A stretch of DNA of 64,000 nt from Paracoccus maritimus (lineage in GTDB: Bacteria; Pseudomonadota; Alphaproteobacteria; Rhodobacterales; Rhodobacteraceae): contig NZ_JANAVZ010000009.1 in assembly GCF_025195095.1 (NCBI RefSeq), forward strand, positions 1-64,000. Direction: 5' to 3'. Below the pieces are notes generated by a model, which saw only the letters and a program-made list of their open reading frames with translations, did not search any database and was not told where the DNA came from. This document shows, piece by piece, positions 1 to 6,890 of the stretch; position 1 is the stretch's first letter, and each line of letters begins with the position of its first letter. Made by a program: the position numbers and the translations under genes.

Positions 1-120
1 AACCTGAAGTTCACCGTCGAACTGATCGCCCCGATCGCCATGGAAGACGGCCTCCGCTTCGCCATCCGCGAAGGCGGCCGCACCGTCGGCGCAGGCGTCG
101 TCTCCAAAATCATCGAGTGA
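1..120 (+). CDS. tuf: Elongation factor Tu, C-terminal end (partial)
   Basis: The frame open at the left edge encodes the last 39 residues of EF-Tu, ending in the beta-barrel domain 3 segment with the family signature [18 protein letters not shown], then TGA. EF-Tu is the GTPase that carries aminoacyl-tRNA to the ribosome. Only the C-terminus is present, so nothing can be said about the G domain. Alphaproteobacteria usually have two tuf copies, one in the str operon and one before secE. Neither rpsJ nor a tRNA-Trp/secE follows here, so the copy cannot be assigned from the downstream side. A strong hairpin 22 bases downstream ends the transcript. Confidence 0.95.
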   Translation, partial: NLKFTVELIAPIAMEDGLRFAIREGGRTVGAGVVSKIIE

Positions 121-142
121 TCCGCAAGGATATCGCGACTGA

Positions 143-166
143 GGGGCCGTCCGGAAGGACGGCCCC
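143..166 (+). terminator. Terminator of tuf
   Basis: A perfect 10-bp stem (GGGGCCGTCC with GGACGGCCCC) closes a GGAA tetraloop and is followed by TTGCTT. It lies 22 bases after the tuf stop and fits a factor-independent terminator. Confidence 0.85.
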
Positions 167-366
167 TTGCTTATGTGGACGTCTGTCAAGCGCGTCGGTT
201 GATGCTGCGAGGGCTCGATCGGCCCACCGATGGCCGGATTGAGCCCAACTTGACCGATGCCGCGATCGGTACGAATGGCAGAAATGCTCGACCGGCCGCG
301 AGGTGTCAGAGGCTTTCCAGTCCCCCAGCAAATTGTGAAAGCTTTGAAGCGTAAGAATTCGGAGCG

Positions 367-1029
367 TTGGTTCCCAGATTGAAAGTGTCAGTATCTACCC
401 AAACAGCCGTGAACCGAGATGATGGCTGGAGCCGCTATCTCGGACCCGGCGAAGTCCTTCTATGGAGCGGACAGCCGGATCACGGCCGTCGCTTTCGCGA
501 GTTCAGCGGTATAGAGAAAACATGGCAGTTGGTGATGCTAGTCGGTACGATCTTGATGTGGCTCACATGGCCGATGATTGATGAAAAGCAATCACCTAGC
601 GCGACCGACGCGATCTGGGTCTATGGTGCGGTCACGATAGTCTTTGCACTTGTTGCATTCTACATGGCGACGACACGGGCCTACATACTTAGCCACCTAC
701 ACTACGCGGTGACCAATGAACGGGCGATCGTCCTTCGAACCGGCCGAAACCACTTGCTTGCAATGCGCGATTACCTAATCTCCTGCTGGCATGCAAAGGA
801 CTTTCCCTATGGGATCGTAGAGGGGCGCCCCTATTCTTCGCTGACGGTCGGCTTTTTATTGTCGGAAGACGTGGTCCAACCTTTCGGCTACGGACTGACG
901 CACTCAGGATGGAGTCCTCTCCGCGTCCGGGGCGTTATTCCCGTCCTTTTCGAACAGGTGAAGGACGCCAATGCTCTCCGAACTCTACTATTCGAGGCTT
1001 CGGATTCTGCCCTTGCCCGGCGCCCATGA
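367..1029 (+). CDS. Hypothetical membrane protein with two transmembrane helices
   Basis: I do not recognise this gene with certainty. The product has up to 220 residues. Two hydrophobic helices at about 55-75 and 90-110 are separated by a short polar loop, followed by a soluble C-terminal half. The segment [13 protein letters not shown] before the helices and [11 protein letters not shown] after them resemble bacterial PH-like membrane proteins, in which a GE-x-LLW-x-GQP motif precedes two helices and the domain. That is a similarity of pattern only. The start is uncertain: TTG at 367 is the longest, with GTG codons at 385 and 409 as alternatives, and none has a clear Shine-Dalgarno. Its codon use looks more AT-rich than that of the neighbours. 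It sits beside an insertion-sequence remnant, so recent acquisition is possible. Confidence 0.55.
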   Translation: MVPRLKVSVSTQTAVNRDDGWSRYLGPGEVLLWSGQPDHGRRFREFSGIEKTWQLVMLVGTILMWLTWPMIDEKQSPSATDAIWVYGAVTIVFALVAFYMATTRAYILSHLHYAVTNERAIVLRTGRNHLLAMRDYLISCWHAKDFPYGIVEGRPYSSLTVGFLLSEDVVQPFGYGLTHSGWSPLRVRGVIPVLFEQVKDANALRTLLFEASDSALARRP

Positions 1030-1439
1030 CCAACCATTGGAATTAAGATTTGTGGATATGCCTTGTGTTATCCTCGCAAGGTCATGCCTAACTTGCGGTG
1101 AACTTCATTAAGACATGGGCGGCAGCCCGGAAGGCTGGCGTTTACCAGCTGTTTGACATGTAGCTAACGTGTTATGTTAGTCGTCAATAGTAAGGAGAAC
1201 GGAGCCGACCTTGGAAATGACCATTGCGAAGGCCTGCTCTGTCCCGCGCACCAGCCTGCGCCAAGGTCACGCAAACCAACCCTGCAAACGCGAAGCGCCG
1301 CCGGATTGAGCCTATACCCAAGTTGTTCGCCGGCGTGCGCAAGCCTTGTCTTATTCGTGCCTGTCAGGATGCAGGATCACCAAGTATCGCTTTTGGTACG
1401 CGCCGAGAGATGAAGGTGCCGCCCTTTTTTTGCGGTCGG
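1030..1439. other. Intergenic stretch without a convincing gene
   Basis: About 410 bases lie between the membrane-protein gene and the transposase remnant. Frames open here on both strands have no family signature, no ribosome-binding site and low-complexity composition. A small inverted repeat (CTAAC...GTTAG, about 1163-1178) and a GTCGG...CCGAC hairpin near 1436-1450 are the only visible structures. It may be decayed DNA belonging to the neighbouring insertion sequence, but that cannot be shown from sequence alone. Confidence 0.5.
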
Positions 1440-1990
1440 TTATCCCGACCGGGGCCCACGCGCGGCACCCTCGGCTGTCGCTGACGGTATATCCGCCGTC
1501 ATGCGCCAGAGCTTGATCGCAAGCTCGCGGGCAACAACAACGATAGCCTTTTGCCCAATCCCATGCTTCGCGAAACTGTGGTTGTAAATCGCCTTGGCCT
1601 CTGGGTCGCGCCAGGTCCATCCTCGTGCGAGGTAATCTGCCAGCTTCATCGCATCAAGCCGATCCGTCTTCGCCGCCGCCGTATATCCCGCTGGGATGCG
1701 TGACGCGGCGATCATCGAAACGGCGAAACCTGCGCGTACAAGTGCCCGCGTCAAGGCAAACCCGTCGGGCCGGTCTCATAAACGACATGCGCGATCCGGC
1801 AAACCAGTCCGGCAAGCTGGTTCGCAAGGGCTTCTTCTCCCTCCGGGCAAGTTCAGGTCTCGACCAGTCCGTCCTGCGGCTCGAAGAGGGCGACAGTATA
1901 GGTCTTGTTGTGAACATCCAGACCGACAAGAACTGGCCGATCCTCAACCGGCGCAATGAAACGCGAAAGGAGCGTTGCTTTCTTGACCAT
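1440..1990 (-). pseudogene. Degenerate IS110-family transposase
   Basis: Reading from ATG at 1990 on the minus strand gives a product beginning MVKKATLLSRFIAPVEDRPV, then a LVGLDVHNKTYTVALFEP segment typical of the N-terminal DEDD (RuvC-like) domain of IS110 transposases. Three lesions are visible. A TGA (complement of 1853-1855) stands where TGG is expected after VET. A +1/-1 frameshift follows YETGPTG near 1753. There is also an internal deletion: after KTDRLDAMKLADYLARG the sequence jumps straight to a C-terminal segment (AKAIYNHSFAKHGIGQKAIV), losing most of the middle. The gene is therefore dead. It shows past IS110 insertion just upstream of the ribbon-helix-helix gene. Confidence 0.8.
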
Positions 1991-2059
1991 GCTGGATACG
2001 CCAGAGTTTGGGAAACCCCGACATCGCAGCAGCTATGCCCAACGCTGTCCAGCATGGTC
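1985..2059. repeat. 12-bp perfect inverted repeat at the 5' end of the IS110 remnant
   Basis: GACCATGCTGGA (1985-1996) spans the transposase start codon on the minus strand, and its exact reverse complement TCCAGCATGGTC lies at 2048-2059, followed by a run of eight T. The 51-base interval lies in the non-coding leader of the element. In IS110 elements this leader encodes the bridge RNA, so the repeat may be a remnant RNA fold or an end structure. Confidence 0.55.
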
Positions 2060-2199
2060 TTTTTTTTCGTTAACGCAGGCGGCGTTCAGCAGGCCATAAA
2101 GAAGACACCGAATGCTGCGATACCTGACCAAAGGTGGCGTTGACCCATTCCGCGATCTGCAGCAAGATCGGGCACCCATCATCACCCGAGATCAAGCTG

Positions 2200-2487
2200 A
2201 TGTGCCAGATCTTTGCGGGGCAGGACCCCGACCGCTATGAATCCGAAACCCGCCGCCTGCGGCTGAACGGTCAATCGACCTCGATCCGGCTGGAACGGGC
2301 GTTCTGGCGGATCCTCGATGACATCGCCGCGCGCGAGGGTGTCAGCACGCCTGCCTTCATTTCCAAGCTTCACGCCGAGGTTCTGGAACTGCATGGCGAG
2401 GCGCGGAACTTCACCTCGCTGCTGCGTTGCGCCTGCACGATACATCTGGGCGAGGATCAGCAGATCACTGCCATCGCCGCCGAATAG
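2200..2487 (+). CDS. Ribbon-helix-helix domain protein
   Basis: A 95-residue protein starts at ATG 2200 (MCQIFAGQDPDRYESETRRL). I chose this start because the family characteristically begins MCQIFAGQDP; an upstream frame extension exists but is unlikely. The core LRLNGQSTSIRLERAFWRIL followed by DDIAAREGVSTPAFISKL is the beta-strand plus two-helix pattern of a ribbon-helix-helix domain, as found in arylsulfate-sulfotransferase-like and antitoxin-like proteins of Rhodobacterales. It probably binds DNA as a dimer and may regulate the downstream gene run, but no target is known. It ends 94 bases before the glyoxalase-fold gene, with an inverted repeat between them. Confidence 0.75.
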   Translation: MCQIFAGQDPDRYESETRRLRLNGQSTSIRLERAFWRILDDIAAREGVSTPAFISKLHAEVLELHGEARNFTSLLRCACTIHLGEDQQITAIAAE

Positions 2488-2502
2488 GCGAAAAACGCAC
2501 CT

Positions 2503-2520
2503 GTAGTAAGCCGTTACTAC
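2503..2520. promoter_or_regulatory. Candidate operator: 7-bp inverted repeat
   Basis: GTAGTAA (2503-2509), a GCCG spacer and TTACTAC (2514-2520) form a perfect palindrome in the gap between the ribbon-helix-helix gene and the following operon, 61 bases before the next start codon. It has no T-tract, so an operator is more likely than a terminator. Which protein binds it is unknown. Confidence 0.4.
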
Positions 2521-2581
2521 CCGGCCTCGCGCACCGCCATCTAGACTTGTCGGAAGACGGGCAATCAAGGAGGCGGCCTTC

Positions 2582-2977
2582 ATGGCGAAATACATCCATT
2601 CGATGATCCGGGTTCTGGACGAAGCGCGTTCGGTCGGTTTCTACCAGCGCTGTTTCGGGCTGAAGATCGCCGACCGGCTGGATTTCGACGATTTCACGCT
2701 GGTCTATCTGTCCAACGACGAAAGCGAGTCCGAGCTTGAGTTGACGATCAACAAAAGCCGGACAGAACCCTATGACCTGGGCGACGGCTATGGCCATGTC
2801 GCCTTCTCGGTCGAGGATGTGGATGCGCTGCACGCGCGCCTCGAGGCCGAGGGGTTCGCGCCGCGCAAGCTGGTCGATTTCGCGCCGGGCGGGGAATTGA
2901 TCGCGCGCTTTTTCTTTATCGCCGATCCGGACGGCTATCAGATCGAGGTTCTGAAGCGGGGTGGCCGCTTCAAGTGA
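2582..2977 (+). CDS. Lactoylglutathione lyase-like (glyoxalase I fold) protein
   Basis: A 131-residue protein of the vicinal oxygen chelate superfamily, with a strong Shine-Dalgarno (AAGGAGG) before ATG 2582. The pattern follows bacterial glyoxalase I. His6 in KYIHSMIRV, the Glu in ELELTIN, the His in GYGHVAFSV and the Glu in DPDGYQIEVL match the four metal-ligand positions, and the length is right for GloA. Glyoxalase I isomerises the hemithioacetal of methylglyoxal and glutathione to S-lactoylglutathione in the cytoplasm. Its place ahead of a GMC oxidoreductase and a second VOC protein may mean a role in handling reactive aldehydes or ketones, so gloA is likely but not certain. Confidence 0.75.
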   Translation: MAKYIHSMIRVLDEARSVGFYQRCFGLKIADRLDFDDFTLVYLSNDESESELELTINKSRTEPYDLGDGYGHVAFSVEDVDALHARLEAEGFAPRKLVDFAPGGELIARFFFIADPDGYQIEVLKRGGRFK

Positions 2978-3039
2978 TGCGCGCGGCGGATGAGGAGGGG
3001 CATCCGCCGCGCGTTGCAAGACCAGGGAGGAGCAAGGAA

Positions 3040-3561
3040 ATGTCTCAGATTAGCAAGCAGGGGCTGTCCCGGCGTGCATTGTTGTCGCGCGCTGCGGCGG
3101 CAGGTGCGCTGGCGGTGGCGGGCGCAGGCTTCATCGCCGCACCCGACGCCGCATGGGCGGTCGAAGTCAGCAATGTCAGCGAACATGAAATGGCGACGCT
3201 GTTGCAGATGGCGCGTGACATCTATCCGCATGACAAGGTCGGCGACCGTTTCTATGCGATCGCCGTAAAGTCCTATGACAGCGAGGAACAGAAACAGGCG
3301 GTCGCGGAAGGGATCGCCGCGCTGGACGCCGCTGCGAAAGAGGCGGGCTTTGAAGACTATCTTTCGACGGGGTGGGAGGCCGACCGGGTCGCGATCCTGC
3401 GCCGGATCGAGGACACGCCATTCTTCCAGACCGTCCGGGGCGGGCTGGTGACCGGACTGTATAACCAGAAGGAAGTCTGGCCGATCTTTGGATATCAGGG
3501 CGAGTCCTATTCCGAAGGCGGTTACATCAACCGCGGCTTCGATGACATCGACTGGCTGTGA
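3040..3561 (+). CDS. Tat-exported gluconate 2-dehydrogenase subunit 3-like protein
   Basis: A 173-residue protein from ATG 3040, chosen for the GGAGGAGCAAGGAA ribosome-binding region and the signal peptide. It begins with a twin-arginine signal (SRRALLSRAAAAGALAVAG, ending near AWA at about residue 40). The mature part is a small helical protein with the AWAVEVSNVSEHEMATLLQM start and the VWPIFGYQGESYSEGGYI segment seen in small subunits of membrane gluconate and sorbitol dehydrogenases. In those enzymes the small subunit takes the folded flavoprotein through Tat by piggy-back. The flavoprotein gene follows 12 bases later and has no signal of its own, which supports that role. No cytochrome c subunit gene follows. 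Confidence 0.75.
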   Translation: MSQISKQGLSRRALLSRAAAAGALAVAGAGFIAAPDAAWAVEVSNVSEHEMATLLQMARDIYPHDKVGDRFYAIAVKSYDSEEQKQAVAEGIAALDAAAKEAGFEDYLSTGWEADRVAILRRIEDTPFFQTVRGGLVTGLYNQKEVWPIFGYQGESYSEGGYINRGFDDIDWL

Positions 3562-3573
3562 GGGGGAAAGATC

Positions 3574-5148
3574 ATGGCTGAGGCAGCGAAATTCGAACTG
3601 GGCGACGACAGCGTCGTCGTCATCGTGGGAACCGGCGCTGGCGGCGGGGTGCTGGCCAACGAACTGGCGCAGAAGGGCGTCAAGGTGGTCGCGCTGGAGG
3701 CGGGCGGACGCTATCTGCCCGAGGACTATGTGAACGACGAATGGGAAAGCTTTGGACAGCTTGCCTGGACCGATCCTCGCACGACCAGCGGCGACTGGCG
3801 GGTGGCAAAGGATTTTTCCGGCCTTCCGGCATGGATCGTGAAGGCGGTTGGCGGCACCTCGATTCACTGGGCCGGCGCCAGCCTGCGGTTTCAGGATCAC
3901 GAGTGGAGGGCACGCACGACATATGGCGAGGTTGAAGGTGCCAGCCTTCTGGACTGGCCGCTTGACGCCGCCGAGATGGCGCCATGGTACGACAAGGCCG
4001 AGGCAAAGCTGGGCGTGACCGGCGTCGGCGGGCGTCCGCGGCTGCCGGGCAACAACAACTACCTGGTCTTCGAGAAAGGCGCCAAAGCGCTGGGTTACCA
4101 AGAGGTCCACACTGGGAACATGGCGATCAACAGCGTCGAATACGACGACCGGATGTCATGCCAGCAGACTGGCTTCTGCTTTCAGGGCTGCAAATGGGGG
4201 GCGAAATGGTCTTCCGCCTATACCGACATTCCGCGCGGCGAGGCGACCGGTAACCTGGAGGTGCGCGACCACGCGCATGTTGCCCGCATTCTGCACGACG
4301 ATAGCGGAAAGGTCACAGGGGTCGAATATTTCGACAAGGACGGCAATCTGCAGATGCAGAAGGCGCGGATTGTCTGCGTCGCCGGCAACAGCTTTGAAAG
4401 CCCGCGCCTGTTGCTGAATTCGGCCTCGTCGATGTTTCCCGACGGGTTGGCGAACAGCTCGGGTCAGGTCGGGCGGAACTATATGCGACACACCACAGGA
4501 TCGGTTTATGCGACCTTCGAAAGACCAGTGCGGATGTGGCGCGGTACGACCATGGCAGGCATCATCCGCGATGAGGCCAAACACGACCCCTCGCGCGGCT
4601 TCGTGGGCGGCTATGAACTGGAGACGCTGGCACTGGGCCTGCCTTTCATGGCGGCTTTCCTTGACCCGGGTGCCTGGGGTCGTGAATTCACGACTGCGCT
4701 GGACAGCTATGAGAACATGGCCGGCATGTGGATCGTGGGCGAGGACATGCCTCAAGCCGATAACCGCGTCACCCTGTCTGATGCCGAGGATAGCTTTGGG
4801 CTGAAGGTCGCCAACGTCAATTTCAGCGATCATCCAAATGATGTCGCCATGCGCAACCACGCCTACAAGCAGGGCGTGGCGATCTACGACGCCGTCGGCG
4901 CGACGCGGACCCTGCCGACGCCGCCCTATCCCTCGACCCACAATCTGGGCACCAACCGGATGTCGGAAAAGCCCGAGGATGGGGTCGTGGACCGGAACGG
5001 GCGTGCGCATGATGTCGCGAACCTGTTTGTCAGCGACGGAAGCCAGTTCACCACGGGCGCCGCGGAAAACCCGACGCTGACGATCGTGGCGCTGGCGATC
5101 AGGCAGGCAGACCACATCGCCAAGGAAATGGCTGCAGGCAACATCTGA
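3574..5148 (+). CDS. GMC-family FAD-dependent oxidoreductase (large subunit)
   Basis: A 524-residue flavoprotein. The ADP-binding fold is at residues 14-36 (VVVIVGTGAGGGVLANE), with the GMC dinucleotide-binding continuation GGTSIHWAGAS near 90. A cysteine-rich patch (SCQQTGFCFQGCKWG, about 193-207) is typical of gluconate/fructose dehydrogenase-type large subunits. The C-terminal domain carries the catalytic His in THNLGTNRM and the Asn in GAAENPTLTI. It probably oxidises an alcohol or sugar in the periplasm after export with the upstream Tat subunit. The substrate is unknown. The electron acceptor normally supplied by a cytochrome c subunit is not encoded nearby. Confidence 0.85.
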   Translation: MAEAAKFELGDDSVVVIVGTGAGGGVLANELAQKGVKVVALEAGGRYLPEDYVNDEWESFGQLAWTDPRTTSGDWRVAKDFSGLPAWIVKAVGGTSIHWAGASLRFQDHEWRARTTYGEVEGASLLDWPLDAAEMAPWYDKAEAKLGVTGVGGRPRLPGNNNYLVFEKGAKALGYQEVHTGNMAINSVEYDDRMSCQQTGFCFQGCKWGAKWSSAYTDIPRGEATGNLEVRDHAHVARILHDDSGKVTGVEYFDKDGNLQMQKARIVCVAGNSFESPRLLLNSASSMFPDGLANSSGQVGRNYMRHTTGSVYATFERPVRMWRGTTMAGIIRDEAKHDPSRGFVGGYELETLALGLPFMAAFLDPGAWGREFTTALDSYENMAGMWIVGEDMPQADNRVTLSDAEDSFGLKVANVNFSDHPNDVAMRNHAYKQGVAIYDAVGATRTLPTPPYPSTHNLGTNRMSEKPEDGVVDRNGRAHDVANLFVSDGSQFTTGAAENPTLTIVALAIRQADHIAKEMAAGNI

Positions 5149-5265
5149 TCACGCCCGATCCATCGTTTGACCGACCCGCAACTGTGGGGCGGTCATGCTG
5201 TTGCTGACGCGAATTGTCAGCATGGTCGAACCATCATCGCAGCATCACGCCAGAGGAGCTTCGAG

Positions 5266-5661
5266 ATGATCGACCATATCGGATTTGCAGTTTCGGATCT
5301 GTCAGCTGCACGTGCCTTTTATGAACGCGCGCTGGCGCCGCTTGGCATTCTGGTGCTGATGGATGTGACCGAACAGATGACCGGTGGACATGGTGCGCAT
5401 ACGGGTTTCGGAAAGGATGGCAAGCCATTCTTCTGGATCGGCACCGGAAAGACGGCCTCGGGGTCGGCCCATGTCGCGTTTGTCGCGCCCGACCGTGCAA
5501 CGGTGGACGAATTCCACCGGGCCGCCGTGGCGGCGGGGGGGCGCGACAACGGTGCGCCGGGTCTGCGCCCCGAATACCATCCCGACTATTATGGCGCCTT
5601 TGTCCTGGACCCCGACGGCAACAACATCGAGGCTGTCAATCACGGCGGGGCAGCGGAATGA
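5266..5661 (+). CDS. VOC (glyoxalase/bleomycin resistance) family protein
   Basis: A 131-residue protein starting at ATG 5266 behind AGAGGAG. An upstream in-frame extension is rejected because the family begins MIDHIGFAVSDL. It has two beta-alpha-beta-beta-beta modules: HIGFAVSDLSAARAFYERAL at the start and DPDGNNIEAVNHG at the end, with metal-type His4 and a C-terminal Glu. This subgroup is common in proteobacteria next to GFA-type genes and has no settled activity. Its stop overlaps the next start (ATGA), so the two are translationally coupled. Confidence 0.8.
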   Translation: MIDHIGFAVSDLSAARAFYERALAPLGILVLMDVTEQMTGGHGAHTGFGKDGKPFFWIGTGKTASGSAHVAFVAPDRATVDEFHRAAVAAGGRDNGAPGLRPEYHPDYYGAFVLDPDGNNIEAVNHGGAAE

Positions 5662-6071
5662 AGACCTATCACGGAAGCTGCTTCTGCGGCGCGGTCGCGT
5701 TTCAGGCCGATGGCGATCTTGCAGATGGCACGATGCGCTGCAACTGCCGGTTCTGCCGCAAGATGCGCTATTGGGAGATGCGCCTTCCAGATCCGCACGG
5801 CTTTCGCCTGATGCGCGGCGCACAGGACCTGGCCCGGACACCCCGCATGCAGGATGAAGGGATCGACATGCACCACCATTTCTGCGCCCGCTGCGGGACG
5901 CGCCTTTGGACGGACGGTGAAATGGCGGAACTTGGTGGGCGCTTCGTCCAGGTTTGCGTCAGCGCACTGGATGATGCCAGCGAGGCAGAACTGATTGCGG
6001 CGCCCGTCCATTGGGCGGACGGGGCGCACGACAATTGGTGGCAATCGGCCCCCGAAACGCGCCATCTGTGA
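5658..6071 (+). CDS. GFA/CENP-V family zinc-binding protein
   Basis: A 137-residue protein with the cysteine pattern of the glutathione-dependent formaldehyde-activating (GFA) family: SCFCG at 7-11, CNCRFCRK at 28-35 and FCARCGTR near 77-84. These bind two zinc ions. The founder Gfa of Paracoccus denitrificans was proposed to speed formation of S-hydroxymethylglutathione, but most family members are uncharacterised and the activity of the founder is disputed. The ATGA overlap with the VOC gene indicates one transcript. A hairpin terminator shared with the convergent gene follows 28 bases after the stop. Confidence 0.8.
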   Translation: MKTYHGSCFCGAVAFQADGDLADGTMRCNCRFCRKMRYWEMRLPDPHGFRLMRGAQDLARTPRMQDEGIDMHHHFCARCGTRLWTDGEMAELGGRFVQVCVSALDDASEAELIAAPVHWADGAHDNWWQSAPETRHL

Positions 6072-6099
6072 CAGCGACCGTCCTGCGCTGGAAAAGGAA

Positions 6100-6132
6100 A
6101 AGCCCCTTCGCGGTGATGATGCGAAGGGGCTT
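6100..6132. terminator. Bidirectional terminator hairpin
   Basis: AAGCCCCTTCGC (6100-6111) pairs perfectly with GCGAAGGGGCTT (6121-6132) over a 9-base loop. On the minus strand the stem is followed by TTTTCCTTTTCC, so it serves the convergent ferritin-like gene best. It also stops the plus-strand operon. Confidence 0.8.
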
Positions 6133-6182
6133 GGTCTGATGTTCGGGCATCAGAATTTTTTGCGAAGGATTCTGACCGAATG

Positions 6183-6686
6183 TCAGCGTCCGTCCACCGC
6201 GGCCATGTTAACGCCGCCTTCCGCGATCTTCGTCATGTGGCGATCGCCTTCCCATGTCTGGTCCAGACATTCCTGCAAGGCCGCCGCATCGCTGTCCAGT
6301 TCAAGGCGATTGGCGAAGCTGCGAACGCAGCCGTAACCCGCGATCGCATAATGCATCATGCGCTGATACTGCGTGATGATCGCGGCATCCTGCGCGTCCT
6401 CGTCGGCATATTCGGTCTCGATGGCGTGTTTCTTCGCCTCGATGATCAGACCTTCCATGCCGCGGCAATGTTCGCCGGTGGGGTCGGCACCGTGGCGATT
6501 GCACAGTTCGGACAGCACTTCCATGCCGCGTGCGATCCCCTGGTTGCCGGCGATCAGCGCCTCGGACAGGTCCCGCGACTTGGCGGCGCGGCCCAGTTCG
6601 GTCACCATGGGCATGGACTGCTTGCAGGCCGAATACAGATCCTTCAACTGGTCCAGATACAGGTCCTTCAGATTCTTGATGGCCAT
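6183..6686 (-). CDS. YciE/DUF892 ferritin-like protein
   Basis: A 167-residue protein starting at ATG 6686, preceded on its strand by AAGGAGGACAAC. A longer frame upstream is rejected because the family begins MAIKNLKDLYLDQLKDLY. The all-helical sequence follows the DUF892 (YciE/YciF) pattern: LKDLYSACKQSMPMVTELG, then GMEGLIIEA and the helix around DAAIITQYQRMMHYAIAGYG. These proteins form a four-helix bundle with a di-iron or di-metal site and are linked to stress responses, but no enzymatic function is firmly established. It stands alone, convergent with the GFA operon. Confidence 0.85.
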   Translation of the reverse strand: MAIKNLKDLYLDQLKDLYSACKQSMPMVTELGRAAKSRDLSEALIAGNQGIARGMEVLSELCNRHGADPTGEHCRGMEGLIIEAKKHAIETEYADEDAQDAAIITQYQRMMHYAIAGYGCVRSFANRLELDSDAAALQECLDQTWEGDRHMTKIAEGGVNMAAVDGR

Positions 6687-6890
6687 GTTGTCCTCCTTGA
6701 CGGATTTCGTTGCCGCGCGATGGGCGCGGCATTCGGCGGACCAACCCTGCCGACGCCGGGCGCGTTCCATCACGCATCAAAGATCAAGCCGAACCGGTCG
6801 AACCCCGCCGGGCGGGCTTGACTTGCCCCGGTCAGCGGGCCAGCAAGTGGCCTCTGCAAATCTCACGCATGTATTTTCCGGGTAAGCTTC

